Source of the DNA: Streptomyces sp. MNU76
GTDB taxonomy: Bacteria; Actinomycetota; Actinomycetes; Streptomycetales; Streptomycetaceae
Length of the DNA: 64,000 bases
Direction of reading: 5' to 3'
NCBI RefSeq assembly: GCF_020982545.1
Contig: NZ_JAJKLK010000006.1
Location: forward strand, 62,001-126,000
Below the pieces are notes generated by a model that ran no database searches, was not told the DNA's origin, and saw nothing but the letters and a program-made list of their open reading frames with translations. A program made the translations under genes and the position numbers. Shown here piece after piece: positions 1 to 8,499 of the stretch; positions within the stretch are counted from its first letter, which is position 1; every line of letters starts with the position of its first letter.

Positions 1-848
1 ACGCGATCGCGACGAACGACCGCGAGGCGGCGAAGGACCTGAAGCTCGCGCAGATGCTCCTCACCGAGCTGCGCACCCTCCCCTACGCCCGGCTCGCCTT
101 CGCCGAGCGCCCGCAGCCGCTGTCCGCGATGCGCAAGCGCCGTACGGTCATCACCCTGCGAGGCTTCCAGTCACCCGCCGCCTCGGACCCGCGCAGCTGG
201 AACCCGGCGGAACGGCTCGCGGCGACGGCCCTCATGGCGGTCGTGGAACTCGGCAGCCAGATGCTCGACGTCGGCTACGAGAAGAACCCGGTGACGGGCG
301 AGATCGGCCTGCGCCCCAAGGCGCTGTTCGTGGACGAGGCGTACGTCGTCACGGCCACGGAGTCGGGCCGCGACCTGATGCGCCGCGCCCTGAAGCAGGG
401 CCGCTCCTACCTTGCGGTCACCGTCCTGATCACCCAGCAGGCCATCGACCTGGTGCAGATCGAGGACTCCGAGGCCCGCAGCGGTGGCGCCAACCAGATC
501 CACACGGTCTTCGCCTTCAAGCAGAAGTCCGCGCAGGAGGCGTCCCTGGTCGCCCCGCTGCTCGGCCGCCCCGAGGACGACCCGAAGGTCATCGCGGCCC
601 TCCAGGAACTCCGCACCGGTGTCTGCCTGCAGCGCGACGCCGACAAGCGCGTCGGCACGGTCGCCGTCGACCTGGTCTTCAAGGAGATCCTCGCGGCCAC
701 GGACACCAACGGCACGACCCGCCCGGCCCGCCAGGGGGTCAACCCGCCGCTGAGCGTGTGGGACTGGACGTTCCTGCAGGAGATGGCGGAGGACCCGGCC
801 CGACCCACGGCCCCGGAGACGACTGCCTCGGAGACGGCCACCGTGTGA
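1..848 (+). CDS. VirB4/TraE-like conjugation ATPase, C-terminal part
   Basis: The reading frame is open from base 3, so the 5' end lies outside the window. About 280 residues are visible. They include a Walker-B-like strand (ALFVDEAYVV) and a downstream ITQQ segment, as in the P-loop ATPases that power type IV secretion and conjugation. The P-loop itself would be upstream. A lipoprotein gene and a VirB6/TrbL-like membrane protein follow at once on the same strand, which supports a mobilisation or secretion machine. The last 40 residues are Pro/Thr-rich and probably disordered. Family assignment comes from motif and context; the exact subfamily is inferred. Confidence 0.7.
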   Translation, partial: AIATNDREAAKDLKLAQMLLTELRTLPYARLAFAERPQPLSAMRKRRTVITLRGFQSPAASDPRSWNPAERLAATALMAVVELGSQMLDVGYEKNPVTGEIGLRPKALFVDEAYVVTATESGRDLMRRALKQGRSYLAVTVLITQQAIDLVQIEDSEARSGGANQIHTVFAFKQKSAQEASLVAPLLGRPEDDPKVIAALQELRTGVCLQRDADKRVGTVAVDLVFKEILAATDTNGTTRPARQGVNPPLSVWDWTFLQEMAEDPARPTAPETTASETATV

Positions 849-906
849 CCTCCCACCATCCGAGCCGCCGCTCCCCTCACCCGAAGCACCCAGCCGAAGA
901 AGGACC

Positions 907-1512
907 ATGCGAATCAAACGAGCACTCACCATCGGCGCCCTCCTGCTCATGTCGACGTCCCTGACGGCATGCGGCGGGGACGACAAGGACCAGCCCTCCG
1001 AGAAAACGAGCACCGAGGCGGGCAAGCCGGGCTCGGAGGCGGGCGGCGAAGAGAAGAGCGGCGGACTGCCCTCGGCCTCGGACATCGCGTCCATCGAGTA
1101 CTTCCTGAACAAGTCCGTCGGCTGTTTGGACCTGATGACAGGAAGGGACTACGACAAGTCCTCCCTGGCGGAGAGGGAGCCCGCTTGGGGTGACTCGGAC
1201 ATGCTCGACAACCCCGCGTGGGGCATCAAGGAACGCGCTGTCTGCAAGGACAAGTACGACGACATCGTCACCCTGCTCCTGACACCGGACATGAAGCAGT
1301 TCCAGACCACCCTGAAGGAAAAGGGCTACAGCGGCATTCTGGTCGGCAAGGACTTCGCCTTGGACCCGGACGATTCCCAGACCACCCACGAGCTCAAGAG
1401 CTCCGGCCTGATGTACCTGTCGTGCGATCCGGAGGCCGAGATCCCCAGTGGTTACCAGCAGGAGCCCGCACTCGTCGACGGGTGTCTTCTGACCGACTAC
1501 TTCCCCTCCTGA
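907..1512 (+). CDS. Small lipoprotein of the conjugation-type operon
   Basis: This is a 201-residue product with a short basic N-terminus, a hydrophobic stretch and a lipobox (LTAC, Cys22), so it should be exported and lipid-anchored outside the membrane. A Gly/Glu/Ser-rich linker (about residues 25-55) is followed by a compact domain with several cysteines. The start has an AAGAAGGA ribosome site 6-7 nt upstream. It sits between the VirB4-like ATPase and the VirB6-like membrane protein with short gaps, so it is probably co-transcribed and may be an outer component of that machine. I do not recognise the mature domain. Confidence 0.7.
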   Translation: MRIKRALTIGALLLMSTSLTACGGDDKDQPSEKTSTEAGKPGSEAGGEEKSGGLPSASDIASIEYFLNKSVGCLDLMTGRDYDKSSLAEREPAWGDSDMLDNPAWGIKERAVCKDKYDDIVTLLLTPDMKQFQTTLKEKGYSGILVGKDFALDPDDSQTTHELKSSGLMYLSCDPEAEIPSGYQQEPALVDGCLLTDYFPS

Positions 1513-1530
1513 TCGGCCCGAAGGATTCTC

Positions 1531-3894
1531 ATGCTGACCCTCAGCCGGCCCCGCGCCGACCGCCCGGCACGGCGCCGGCCGAGGCGCTCCCTCCTCAAAA
1601 CACTGGTCAGCGCCGGTGTCGCCGCACGCGCCGCGCTGTTCGTTGCGCTCGGGGTGGTTGCCCTCTCGCTCTCCACGCCACAGTCGGCGAAGGCCCTCTT
1701 CGACACCTGTGACTGGACGTCCGACAGCATCAACCAAATGGCCGACATGCCGGGCGCCGCGGAGAACATCTTCCCTTCGGTACAGCAGTGGAGCGGCAAG
1801 CGGGAACTCGTCTCCGGCGCCGTACGCCTGCCAGGTGATCCCGGCGACTACACCGTCTACGAACTCGGCGCCATGCGGGGTCTCAACTGGTCCTCGACCC
1901 AGCAAAGCCGGGATCAGGCGCAACAGGGCGACCGTGGAGAGAAAGCCGACGACGACGACTGCAGCATCCAGAACGAGATCTACAACTCCATCGCCCAGAT
2001 GGTGTTCGACCTCAGCAAGTTCATCACCCGCGCCTCCATCAGCATCAAGGAGATCTCCTCCAACCCCAGCCCGCTCGCAGCGCTGTACGAGGGCACGGTC
2101 GAGGGCGACAACAGCGTCGTCGACCGTCTGAACGACAACGTGTTCAAACTGGCCGTCCCCACCATGATCCTGCTCACCGGGCTCTGGGTGTTCGGCAAGT
2201 GGCGCAAGGGCGACGTACGCGAGGTCTGGGCCGGAGTGGGCTGGGCGGCGTTCGTCGTGATCGCGGTGTCGGCGTTCCTCGTCGACAACAACTACACGCG
2301 AGTGGTCGAGACGGCCGACTCCGGAATCGCCCAGGGCAACGCCGCACTGACCGAGGCGGTACTGGGTGGCGCGGTGGACGACATCGAACCGCCCTGCGAC
2401 CTGGCCACCAACGCGCCGCAGCGCGGTATGCGGATTTCCAGCTGCGCCATGTACGACACACTGGCGTTCCGCCCGTGGGCCATCGGCCAGTTCGGCGATC
2501 CGGGTAAGAAGCGCATGGAGTACAAGGGTTCCGAAACATGTGATTTCGGAAACAAGGCACGGTGCACCGATCTGCGAGCCAAGCAGGTCAACGTCCAGTC
2601 GGTGACCAACTTCGACTACTACAAGGACTGGTCGGAGGTGGACGGCGGTGTCATCAAGCACAAGGAGAACCAGTACGGGGAACTGCGCAACTACATCGCC
2701 AAGAACGAGAAGTCCCGCGTGTACGAGCAGTGGAGCGGCCACAAACCCGGCAACCGCATCACCATGGGGATCTACGCGCTCATCGCCTCACTGATCGTCG
2801 GCATCATGGTGGTCGTGCTCAGCGCGCTGACGCTGCTGTGGCACTCGGTCACCCTCATCATGATCATCCTGTTGCCGCTGGTCGCGATCATCTCGATCCA
2901 CCCGACCCAGCAGAAGCTGCTCAGGGGTTGGTGGCAGACGTTCGTTCACAGCTTCGTCCTGCGCGCCGGCTTCGGCGTGATCCTGACCATCCTGCTGCTC
3001 TTCTACCAGCTGATCCTGCCGCTGTCGGTCCCGCTGGGCATGCAGCTGCTGATGCTGCTGCTGGTCACCATCTCCGTCATCATGCTGCTGAAGAACCTGC
3101 TGTCCGGGAAGTTCTCCCCGCAGGTCGCGGGTGCGGAGGACGCCCTGGGTGTCGGGGACGCCGCGAACGCCACGTTCAACAAGGCCGCCGCCGTGGCCCC
3201 GGGCCTCGCCGTCTCCACGGCGGGCACCACCGCCCGCCAGACGGGCCGGGTCGCGGGCACCGCGGCCAGGGGAATGGGCCGGGCGGCCGGCAGCACGGCA
3301 CGCAACGGCGCCTGGGCGGTGGACAAGCTCGCCTTCAAGGGCAAGTACCGGGACAAGATGCAGCGTAGGGGCTGGCTGGGCCAGTCCAAGCATGAGCAGC
3401 GCAAGGACGCCTATCTGGCGAGGGAGGACGCGCGCGAACTCCGCGAGCAGCGGCACGGCGAGGGCGCACAGCCGGAGCCGGAGGGGCAGACGCCCACCGC
3501 GCCCAGGCGCAGCGGACGCGTCAGCGGATCGAGCGGCACGCAGACCCCGCAGCCGTCGCCCACGCCCTCGCCCACGCCGAGTCCCGCACCCACGGCCCCG
3601 CGCCGAGACCCCAGCCCACACCGGCGTCTCCTCGGACCACACCGGCCGATCCGACGCCGCCCGCGATCCCGGCCCCTGCCCCACGGGACCCCGTGGTCCG
3701 AGCGGCCGCGTCCAGCCGACCGCGGCCGTCCACCTGACCCCGCCCCGCACCGAGGAGCCGCCCCGTGCCCGCCCCGAACGACGAGCGTGACCCCGACCGG
3801 ATGGTCGGGGACACGGAGCGGCTCTCCGGTGCGGCCCGGCCGATGGTGCGGGCGGGTGTCCGAAGCGGCGCGCCGCACAGCCACGGGAGAGTGA
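1531..3894 (+). CDS. VirB6/TrbL-like multi-spanning membrane protein
   Basis: The product has about 787 residues. It has an N-terminal signal or anchor segment (about 30-50), then an exported Cys-containing region. Membrane segments lie near 205-250, 410-450 and 480-525, followed by a long cytoplasmic tail that is Arg/Gln-rich and then Pro/Ser/Thr-rich. This architecture and the adjacent VirB4-like ATPase suit the inner-membrane channel component of a type IV system. The last ~100 residues are an Arg/Pro-rich stretch that may be read in the wrong frame. Another frame gives a more ordinary tail ending at 3736, so the true C-terminus is uncertain. Confidence 0.65.
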   Translation: MLTLSRPRADRPARRRPRRSLLKTLVSAGVAARAALFVALGVVALSLSTPQSAKALFDTCDWTSDSINQMADMPGAAENIFPSVQQWSGKRELVSGAVRLPGDPGDYTVYELGAMRGLNWSSTQQSRDQAQQGDRGEKADDDDCSIQNEIYNSIAQMVFDLSKFITRASISIKEISSNPSPLAALYEGTVEGDNSVVDRLNDNVFKLAVPTMILLTGLWVFGKWRKGDVREVWAGVGWAAFVVIAVSAFLVDNNYTRVVETADSGIAQGNAALTEAVLGGAVDDIEPPCDLATNAPQRGMRISSCAMYDTLAFRPWAIGQFGDPGKKRMEYKGSETCDFGNKARCTDLRAKQVNVQSVTNFDYYKDWSEVDGGVIKHKENQYGELRNYIAKNEKSRVYEQWSGHKPGNRITMGIYALIASLIVGIMVVVLSALTLLWHSVTLIMIILLPLVAIISIHPTQQKLLRGWWQTFVHSFVLRAGFGVILTILLLFYQLILPLSVPLGMQLLMLLLVTISVIMLLKNLLSGKFSPQVAGAEDALGVGDAANATFNKAAAVAPGLAVSTAGTTARQTGRVAGTAARGMGRAAGSTARNGAWAVDKLAFKGKYRDKMQRRGWLGQSKHEQRKDAYLAREDARELREQRHGEGAQPEPEGQTPTAPRRSGRVSGSSGTQTPQPSPTPSPTPSPAPTAPRRDPSPHRRLLGPHRPIRRRPRSRPLPHGTPWSERPRPADRGRPPDPAPHRGAAPCPPRTTSVTPTGWSGTRSGSPVRPGRWCGRVSEAARRTATGE

Positions 3895-3905
3895 CCGCCC
3901 CATGA
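3765..3905 (+). CDS. Small ORF (46 aa) coupled to the next membrane gene
   Basis: A GTG start with a GAGGAG ribosome site about 8 nt upstream opens a 46-residue frame with normal residue composition (many Asp, Glu, Arg, Met). Its TGA overlaps the ATG of the next gene in an ATGA junction, a typical translational coupling in this genome. It overlaps the doubtful tail of the VirB6-like ORF in another frame. It could be a small protein of the operon or the displaced C-terminus of that gene. No family is recognised. Confidence 0.4.
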   Translation: MPAPNDERDPDRMVGDTERLSGAARPMVRAGVRSGAPHSHGRVTAP

Positions 3906-4588
3906 GCCGCACCCCGCGCACGACGACCGACGCTTCGAACGGCACTGCCGCCACTGCCGCTGGTTCGGCCGGTGGCAGCCCCGCGCCGTCCCGCCTCGTC
4001 CGCCTCCTCCACCAGGACAAATCCGACCCCTGGGCCGTCCGCCTCCTCCCCCGCATCGTCTTCGGTCTGGCCGCCGCCTACACCCTCTTCGCCATCGCCT
4101 CCCAGAGCGGCTCATCCTTCGTGATGGTCTGCGCCACGCTGCTCCTCGGTGGAACCGTCTGGCTCCTCCGCCGCCGCACCCAACTCCTCCTCGCCCTCGC
4201 CTCGACCATCCTCACCACCGCCTTCACCGGCTACTTCTCCGCGGTGGGCGACTCGGCCCGGATGACCACCAGCGCGGCCGTCACCGGAACCGCCGCGTTC
4301 GGCTACTGGGCCCTCACCGGCATGGCCCTGCTCGGCGCCTGGATGGTGAAGGAGCACCCGGGCCGGCGCGGCGTCACGGTCGTGCTCGCCGATGTGATCC
4401 TGGTCATCGGCTCCGTCGTCGGCATGTTCGTGCCGGAGGCGGGCGTGCCGATCGGTTTCGTGGGTGTGCTCGGGGTGCTAGCCGTGCGCGGCGCATCCGC
4501 GAAGGCCATGACGGCCCGGGGCAGAAGGGTGGGCAGGGCGATACGTCGGCCGCGTCCTCGTGACACCCGGAAAACGGCGGACAGTTGA
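3902..4588 (+). CDS. Integral membrane protein of the conjugation-type operon
   Basis: This 228-residue protein has a disordered Ser/Thr/Ala N-terminus, about six closely spaced hydrophobic helices (roughly residues 60-205) and a short basic cytoplasmic tail. Its start overlaps the preceding small ORF by 4 nt. It is the last gene of the run that begins with the VirB4-like ATPase and is followed by a promoter-like gap. No enzymatic motif is visible. A structural role in the same membrane complex is inferred from position only. Confidence 0.65.
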   Translation: MSRTPRTTTDASNGTAATAAGSAGGSPAPSRLVRLLHQDKSDPWAVRLLPRIVFGLAAAYTLFAIASQSGSSFVMVCATLLLGGTVWLLRRRTQLLLALASTILTTAFTGYFSAVGDSARMTTSAAVTGTAAFGYWALTGMALLGAWMVKEHPGRRGVTVVLADVILVIGSVVGMFVPEAGVPIGFVGVLGVLAVRGASAKAMTARGRRVGRAIRRPRPRDTRKTADS

Positions 4589-4642
4589 GGCTCCTGTGAA
4601 TGGTTCGTCGCGGCACTGTTCGTTTCCAGCCAGCACTTTGCA

Positions 4643-4678
4643 CATGCGTTGCATGAGTTTGACAATTTGTTCTAGAGT
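4643..4678 (+). promoter_or_regulatory. Candidate promoter with overlapping palindrome upstream of the wbl gene
   Basis: TTGCAT (4649-4654) and TAGAGT (4673-4678) are 18 bp apart and suit a Streptomyces housekeeping-type promoter about 40 bp before the wbl start. A perfect inverted repeat, CATGC-GTT-GCATG (4643-4655), covers the -35 hexamer and could be an operator. A TTGACA at 4659-4664 has no well-spaced -10. Confidence 0.4.
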
Positions 4679-4715
4679 CCCCCGCGATCACAGATCACCA
4701 CGGGGGCTCTTACTC

Positions 4716-6251
4716 ATGCGTATGGCAAGCCATACGACGCTGGCCAGGCTGCCTGTCCGACCTGCCCGCCGGGCGGTCGACCGGGAGGCCCACATACCCG
4801 ACGCGGCTCTGCCGTGCCGGCGTCGGCCGGACGTCTTCCAACACCCGCTGCTGGACAACTCGGAGAATCCGCAAGGCCCGCACTCCTCGCTCGCCGCGGC
4901 TCCGGCACATCCGGGCGTATCACCCGATCAGCGCCGCCAACACCTCGTCCTCCTTCGCACCGCGCGCGACCTGTGCGCCTCCTGCCCGCTCTGGGCGGAA
5001 TGCCTGCAGGACGCCGTCGCGTACGCCGAGCCGTACGGCTACACCGCGGCCACCACACGGGAGGACCGGCGCGCGCTGCGCCGCATGCTCGGCCTCGGCG
5101 ACGAGAACGGCGACCTGCCGGCCCACGCCGCCGTCCGCTTCGACTCCGGCTCGCAGCCCCGACGACTCACCCGCCTCAGGTCCCGCGCGGACGAGTCGTC
5201 GGCAACCCACTCCGCAAGCCGTCGGTCGACCGCCCCGGACCTTCCCGAACTGGAGCGGATCCTCGACGCGTTCGACCAGCTCCAGCAGCTTCAGGGTCAA
5301 CTGACCCATGATCAACGCATGTTGAGGGAACGCCCACCGCGCGCCGCTCTGACATCGCTGTTGCAATCGCACACCACCACACAGCCAACGCACAGACAGA
5401 CGCCCTCTCCGGACGGGTCGCCCCACACGTCCGGACCGTCGAACGGCAGGAGCGAGGAACCCATGGCAGCGGCCGAGGCCGGGCAACGGATCACCTTCTC
5501 GTACGAGGATCCCGCCCTGGCCGTACGGCAGGCCGTGCTCGGCCCTCTGGTGCGCTCCGCCCTCCCCGCGCTGACGAGCCTCGAACAGCTCGTCGCGATG
5601 CTGACGTGCATGCCCGGCGGCGCCGACCCGGCCACCGAAGCCCCGCGGGACCTGCCGACGGTACGGAAGGCCGTCGAGTCGCTGCTGCCCGACGGCGCCG
5701 ACACCCCCGAGGGCACCGCCAGCACGCCCCTTCCTCCCGGGCGCCCCCTCACCGGCTCCGTCTCCATCGAACTCGCCACCACCGACCCGGTGGCCGCGCT
5801 CCGCCGCGACTTCCTGGAACCGCTGCTGCGCGAACTCGCCGCCACGCTCGCGAACATAGAGAAGGTCGCGACGATGCTGGCGGCCACCGGCGACGCGACC
5901 GGCGGCGCCTCCCTGGAGACGATCCGCACAGCCGTACGCGAGATCCACGACCGCCTCCCGCGATCGGTCCCTCCCGCACCGCACCCCACGCACACCGGGC
6001 ACCCTGCCCCGGCTGCGGCAGGACCCGCCGCCCGCCGCGCCCCTCCACGCCCAGCATCCGCGCCGCCGTCGAGAAGGCCGTCGCCGGTTTCCCCGGCGCC
6101 TTCTCCGCCCGCGACGTGCTCCGCGCGCTCCCCGCCGGCGTCTACGGCGACCCGTCGAAGACCATCAGCAACGTCCTCTCCACACTGGTCAAGTCGGGCC
6201 GCCTGCAACGCCTCTCACGCGGCACGTACGCTCGCGTCCTGGAAGCCCTGA
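4716..6251 (+). CDS. WhiB-like (Wbl) regulator with an in-frame C-terminal extension
   Basis: The ATG at 4716 opens a frame whose N-terminal ~130 residues look like a Wbl protein. There is a first Cys after a basic stretch, then CASCPLWAEC (Cx2Cx5C) and a downstream basic helix-like region. These four Cys would hold a [4Fe-4S] cluster. The usual GVWGG turn is replaced by YGYTAAT, so this is a divergent Wbl. The ORF then runs without a stop through a low-complexity stretch (about residues 200-248) into the product that also has its own start at 5463. Past about 6000 it loses sense while another frame takes over. A stand-alone Wbl gene that lost its stop through an indel is as likely as a true fusion. 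Confidence 0.6.
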   Translation: MRMASHTTLARLPVRPARRAVDREAHIPDAALPCRRRPDVFQHPLLDNSENPQGPHSSLAAAPAHPGVSPDQRRQHLVLLRTARDLCASCPLWAECLQDAVAYAEPYGYTAATTREDRRALRRMLGLGDENGDLPAHAAVRFDSGSQPRRLTRLRSRADESSATHSASRRSTAPDLPELERILDAFDQLQQLQGQLTHDQRMLRERPPRAALTSLLQSHTTTQPTHRQTPSPDGSPHTSGPSNGRSEEPMAAAEAGQRITFSYEDPALAVRQAVLGPLVRSALPALTSLEQLVAMLTCMPGGADPATEAPRDLPTVRKAVESLLPDGADTPEGTASTPLPPGRPLTGSVSIELATTDPVAALRRDFLEPLLRELAATLANIEKVATMLAATGDATGGASLETIRTAVREIHDRLPRSVPPAPHPTHTGHPAPAAAGPAARRAPPRPASAPPSRRPSPVSPAPSPPATCSARSPPASTATRRRPSATSSPHWSSRAACNASHAARTLASWKP

Positions 6252-6310
6252 ACGTCGAGGACCTCGACGAGACCCTCCTCCCCGAGCGGGGAGAGGCGAA
6301 GAGCGCCTGA
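5463..6310 (+). pseudogene. Winged-helix-like protein, frameshifted near 6000
   Basis: The ATG at 5463 has a strong GGAGCGAGG site and begins MAAAEAGQR. Two similar helical repeats follow (each with an LxxLLxxLxxxE-like pattern). At about 5996-6012 the sense frame shifts by one base. The new frame gives a CPGC pair, a Pro-rich linker and a winged-helix-like domain (FSARDVLRALPAGVYGD, then TISNVLSTLVKSGRLQR), ending at 6310. Continuity of sense across the shift implies one ancestral gene of about 280 residues. It is either a pseudogene, a sequencing error or, less likely, a programmed frameshift. DNA binding is inferred. Confidence 0.5.
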
Positions 6311-6338
6311 GCCGAGCCGGAAGGAACCCCGACCCGAG

Positions 6339-6614
6339 ATGACCGAACCCACCCCGTCTCCGATCCCACCCGCCGCGAACCCCGGCGCGGCGGACGCCCA
6401 GGTGCACGTCTTCTCCCCCAACGCAGGCCTCATCGACGGCGTCCCGGTCACCGCCCCGCCCTACGGCGACATCCAGGACGTCGTCCTGTCGATCCTCCAG
6501 CAACGCGCCCAGCAACTCGGCGCCCCGACCCCGGCCACGATCACGGACAACCGCTACGGCGGCGCGATCCGCCTCCTCATCCACCCGGACGGGACGACAG
6601 AACAGCTCGGCTAG
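6339..6614 (+). CDS. Small conserved-looking hypothetical protein
   Basis: This 91-residue product has a GGAAGGA ribosome site upstream and lies 28 bp after the frameshifted winged-helix gene, so it is probably its operon partner. The N-terminal 25 residues are Pro/Ala-rich. The rest has mixed composition and reads like a small alpha/beta domain that ends in a hydrophobic beta pair (AIRLLIHPDGTTEQLG). No family recognised. Confidence 0.55.
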   Translation: MTEPTPSPIPPAANPGAADAQVHVFSPNAGLIDGVPVTAPPYGDIQDVVLSILQQRAQQLGAPTPATITDNRYGGAIRLLIHPDGTTEQLG

Positions 6615-6685
6615 GGTGCGTATCGAGTTGTGATCAAACTGCCTACTTCACCCCGCCTATGCGGCTCGCGTGAGAGCATCCGTCC

Positions 6686-6973
6686 ATGAGTAGCGACCTG
6701 GAAGTGAGTGCTCTGGCGATCAACGTCATGATCCCGCAGGCGCTCCGCTGGACGGACACTCGACGTGGTGAAGAGTTCCAACTGACCACACTGAACATCC
6801 GGCTTCTTCCGGACGGTCACCTCGCCGCGAAAGCCTACGGCCGACCAGTCGGCGGTGGCCGGGGCGCATATGTCTCGTTCCCGGTCCCCGACGAACCAGA
6901 ACTGGCGGCTCTGGTTGTCGACGCGGCCAGCCGCGCCGGGACGTTGTGGGCCGCTCACCGCGGTCTCGGCTGA
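6686..6973 (+). CDS. Small hypothetical protein
   Basis: This is a 95-residue frame with good codon bias and an ATG start preceded only by a weak GAGAGC site. It contains two predicted beta-strand runs and a C-terminal helix with Ala-rich composition. There are no membrane segments or motifs. It sits at the edge of the IS5-type relic, so it may belong to accessory DNA. Confidence 0.45.
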   Translation: MSSDLEVSALAINVMIPQALRWTDTRRGEEFQLTTLNIRLLPDGHLAAKAYGRPVGGGRGAYVSFPVPDEPELAALVVDAASRAGTLWAAHRGLG

Positions 6974-7054
6974 GCCTAGTCCGGCTCGAGAGCAGACAGG
7001 GGCAGTTCCGGACTCCGCTCTCGCGGCAGGGTCTGGTCCGGTAGATCTTCTTGT

Positions 7055-7375
7055 GTGACGCGAGTGCAACTGACGGACGCAAAGTGGAAGTTCATCGGGC
7101 CGTACCTGCCGATCGGAGAGTACGGTCCGTACCCCGAGCGGCTGCGGCATCAGTTCGAGTGTGTGATCTGGCGGTTCAGGACCGGCGGGCAGTAGCAGTA
7201 GATGCAGGGGGAGTTCGGCGCCTGGTCGACCGTGCACAACCGCTTCCGGCAGTGGCGTGACGCCGGCGTCTTCGAGGCCCTTGTGGAGGGCCTGACCGCG
7301 GAAGCGGGGCGAGGTGGACCTGTCCCAGGTCGGTATCGACTCCACCACCGTGCGGGCGCACAATCATGGCCACGT
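7055..7375 (+). pseudogene. IS5-family transposase relic
   Basis: The frame from 7055 matches the N-terminus of IS5-family (IS427-type) transposases: LTDAKWKFIGPYLPIGEYGP, an IWRFRTGGQ segment, then GAWSTVHNRFRQWRDAGVF. Two in-frame TAG codons at 7193 and 7199 fall where a Trp and a charged residue are normally found. A frameshift near 7305 moves the next conserved block (VDLSQVGIDSTT, with the first catalytic Asp) to another frame. Nothing recognisable remains after about 7375. It is a dead 5' fragment. Confidence 0.75.
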
Positions 7376-7501
7376 CATCCACAACGATCGAGGCTGCTAC
7401 CGGAGGGCACCCTGCCGACCCCTGAGCACCCACCACCACCCCACCCCACCACCGCTACGTCCCTATGGCTGGCGTCCGTCCCCCGTCACTACCCTTCCCG
7501 G

Positions 7502-7754
7502 TCACCGCCCCTCCGCCATGACGCCAACGCATTCCTCAAGCGCCGCGCACAACGCCGGTACGAAGGCCGCGAGCTCGGCGTCCGACGCCTTCCCCGTGTC
7601 CAGGACGGCACCCACGACCGTCACCAGCACCGCGGCGGTTCAGCGCGTGCACGTCGGCCAGTGCTTCGAGGAGGCCGCCGGGGCACGTGTCCGCGAGGGC
7701 CTCCTTGCCGCTCGCAGGGTCCACGCCGAGACTGCGCAGGCGCGACGGGCTCAT
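7502..7754 (-). pseudogene. Small Streptomyces accessory protein, frameshifted
   Basis: The ATG at 7754 overlaps the stop of the upstream partner (ATGA). The frame starts MSPSRLRSLGVD and continues LLEALADVHAL. One extra base near 7638-7641 then breaks it, and the sense continues in the next frame as TAAVLVTVVGAVLDTGKASD to a TGA at 7502. The joined product would have about 83 residues with a helical C-terminus. Function is unknown. Small genes of this kind, paired with a divergent GntR regulator, recur in streptomycetes as far as I recall. Confidence 0.5.
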
Positions 7755-8054
7755 ACGGCGGCCTCCCACGGGCCGTGGCCCTGCCCCAGCGCCGGCCAGG
7801 ACGGCAGCCCGACGCCGCGCCCGCTGAAGCCGCCGCCGATCGAGTTCGTCCCGCTCGCACTCCCACACGACGACGTAGGGCCGGACCAGGGGCAGCCCGT
7901 CGACCCTGATGACGTCGCCAAGGAACGGGGGTGCGGGCCGGAACGCGGGAGCTGGAGGACTGGCGGGGACTGAAGTCAGGGGCGGCGCGACAGCGCGGTG
8001 CGCCCCGCGAGCAGGCAGGAAGAGGTTCAGAATCGCGGCCAGTAGGCTGCGCAT
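7751..8054 (-). pseudogene. Small basic protein (MRSLLAAILNLFLPARG type), frameshifted
   Basis: The N-terminus MRSLLAAILNLFLPARG is a hydrophobic then basic segment, followed by a Pro-rich linker and an LVRPYVV..ER helix region. One extra base near 7791-7797 disrupts the last codons. Corrected, it ends GHGPWEAAV and its TGA overlaps the start of the next small gene (ATGA). It lies divergent to the GntR gene at 8218 with about 160 bp between. Role unknown. Two independent single-base shifts in adjacent small genes suggest decay or sequencing indels. Confidence 0.5.
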
Positions 8055-8217
8055 AGGTCGACTCCTGTCAGTCGGCTCAGCCCTGGCTGGAAGCTCTCAC
8101 CCTCCCGGCCAGGGCGTTTCATTGCCTCATGATAGCGCCTCGCATCGACTTGTATCGCTTCGTCTCGACACATATCTCCTAGTGCGTCTATCAGTGCGCT
8201 TGCCTAGCGTCGACTCC

Positions 8218-8499
8218 ATGAGCCCTGACGCTGAGATCGACCACGGCGCGCCACTGACCCCGTACCGGCAGCTGGCCGAGATCCTCCGCGCGCAGATCCT
8301 GCGCGGCGACTGGCAGCCCGGGCGGATGCTGCCGAGTGAGGCCCAGCTCGTGCAGCGGTACGGGATCGCTCGCACGACTGTGCGCCGAGGGCTCGGCCTG
8401 CTGGCCGATGAAGGCTGGGTATACGCCGTACCGCAGCGGGGCTGGTTCGTCAGCGACCCCGTGCCACCCGCTCCCGAGACATCGAACGGGAACGGGTGA
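8218..8499 (+). CDS. Short GntR-type winged-helix regulator
   Basis: The product has 93 residues and consists almost only of a GntR DNA-binding domain: LTPYRQLAEILRAQI, then the recognition-helix region GIARTTVRRGLGLLADEGWV and a wing. There is no effector domain. The ATG at 8218 is chosen because the domain starts immediately after it; the open frame upstream is not coding-like. It is divergent to the small-gene pair at 7502-8054. The gap holds repeated TCGTCTCGACA/GCATCGAC-like words that may be its operator. Confidence 0.75.
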   Translation: MSPDAEIDHGAPLTPYRQLAEILRAQILRGDWQPGRMLPSEAQLVQRYGIARTTVRRGLGLLADEGWVYAVPQRGWFVSDPVPPAPETSNGNG

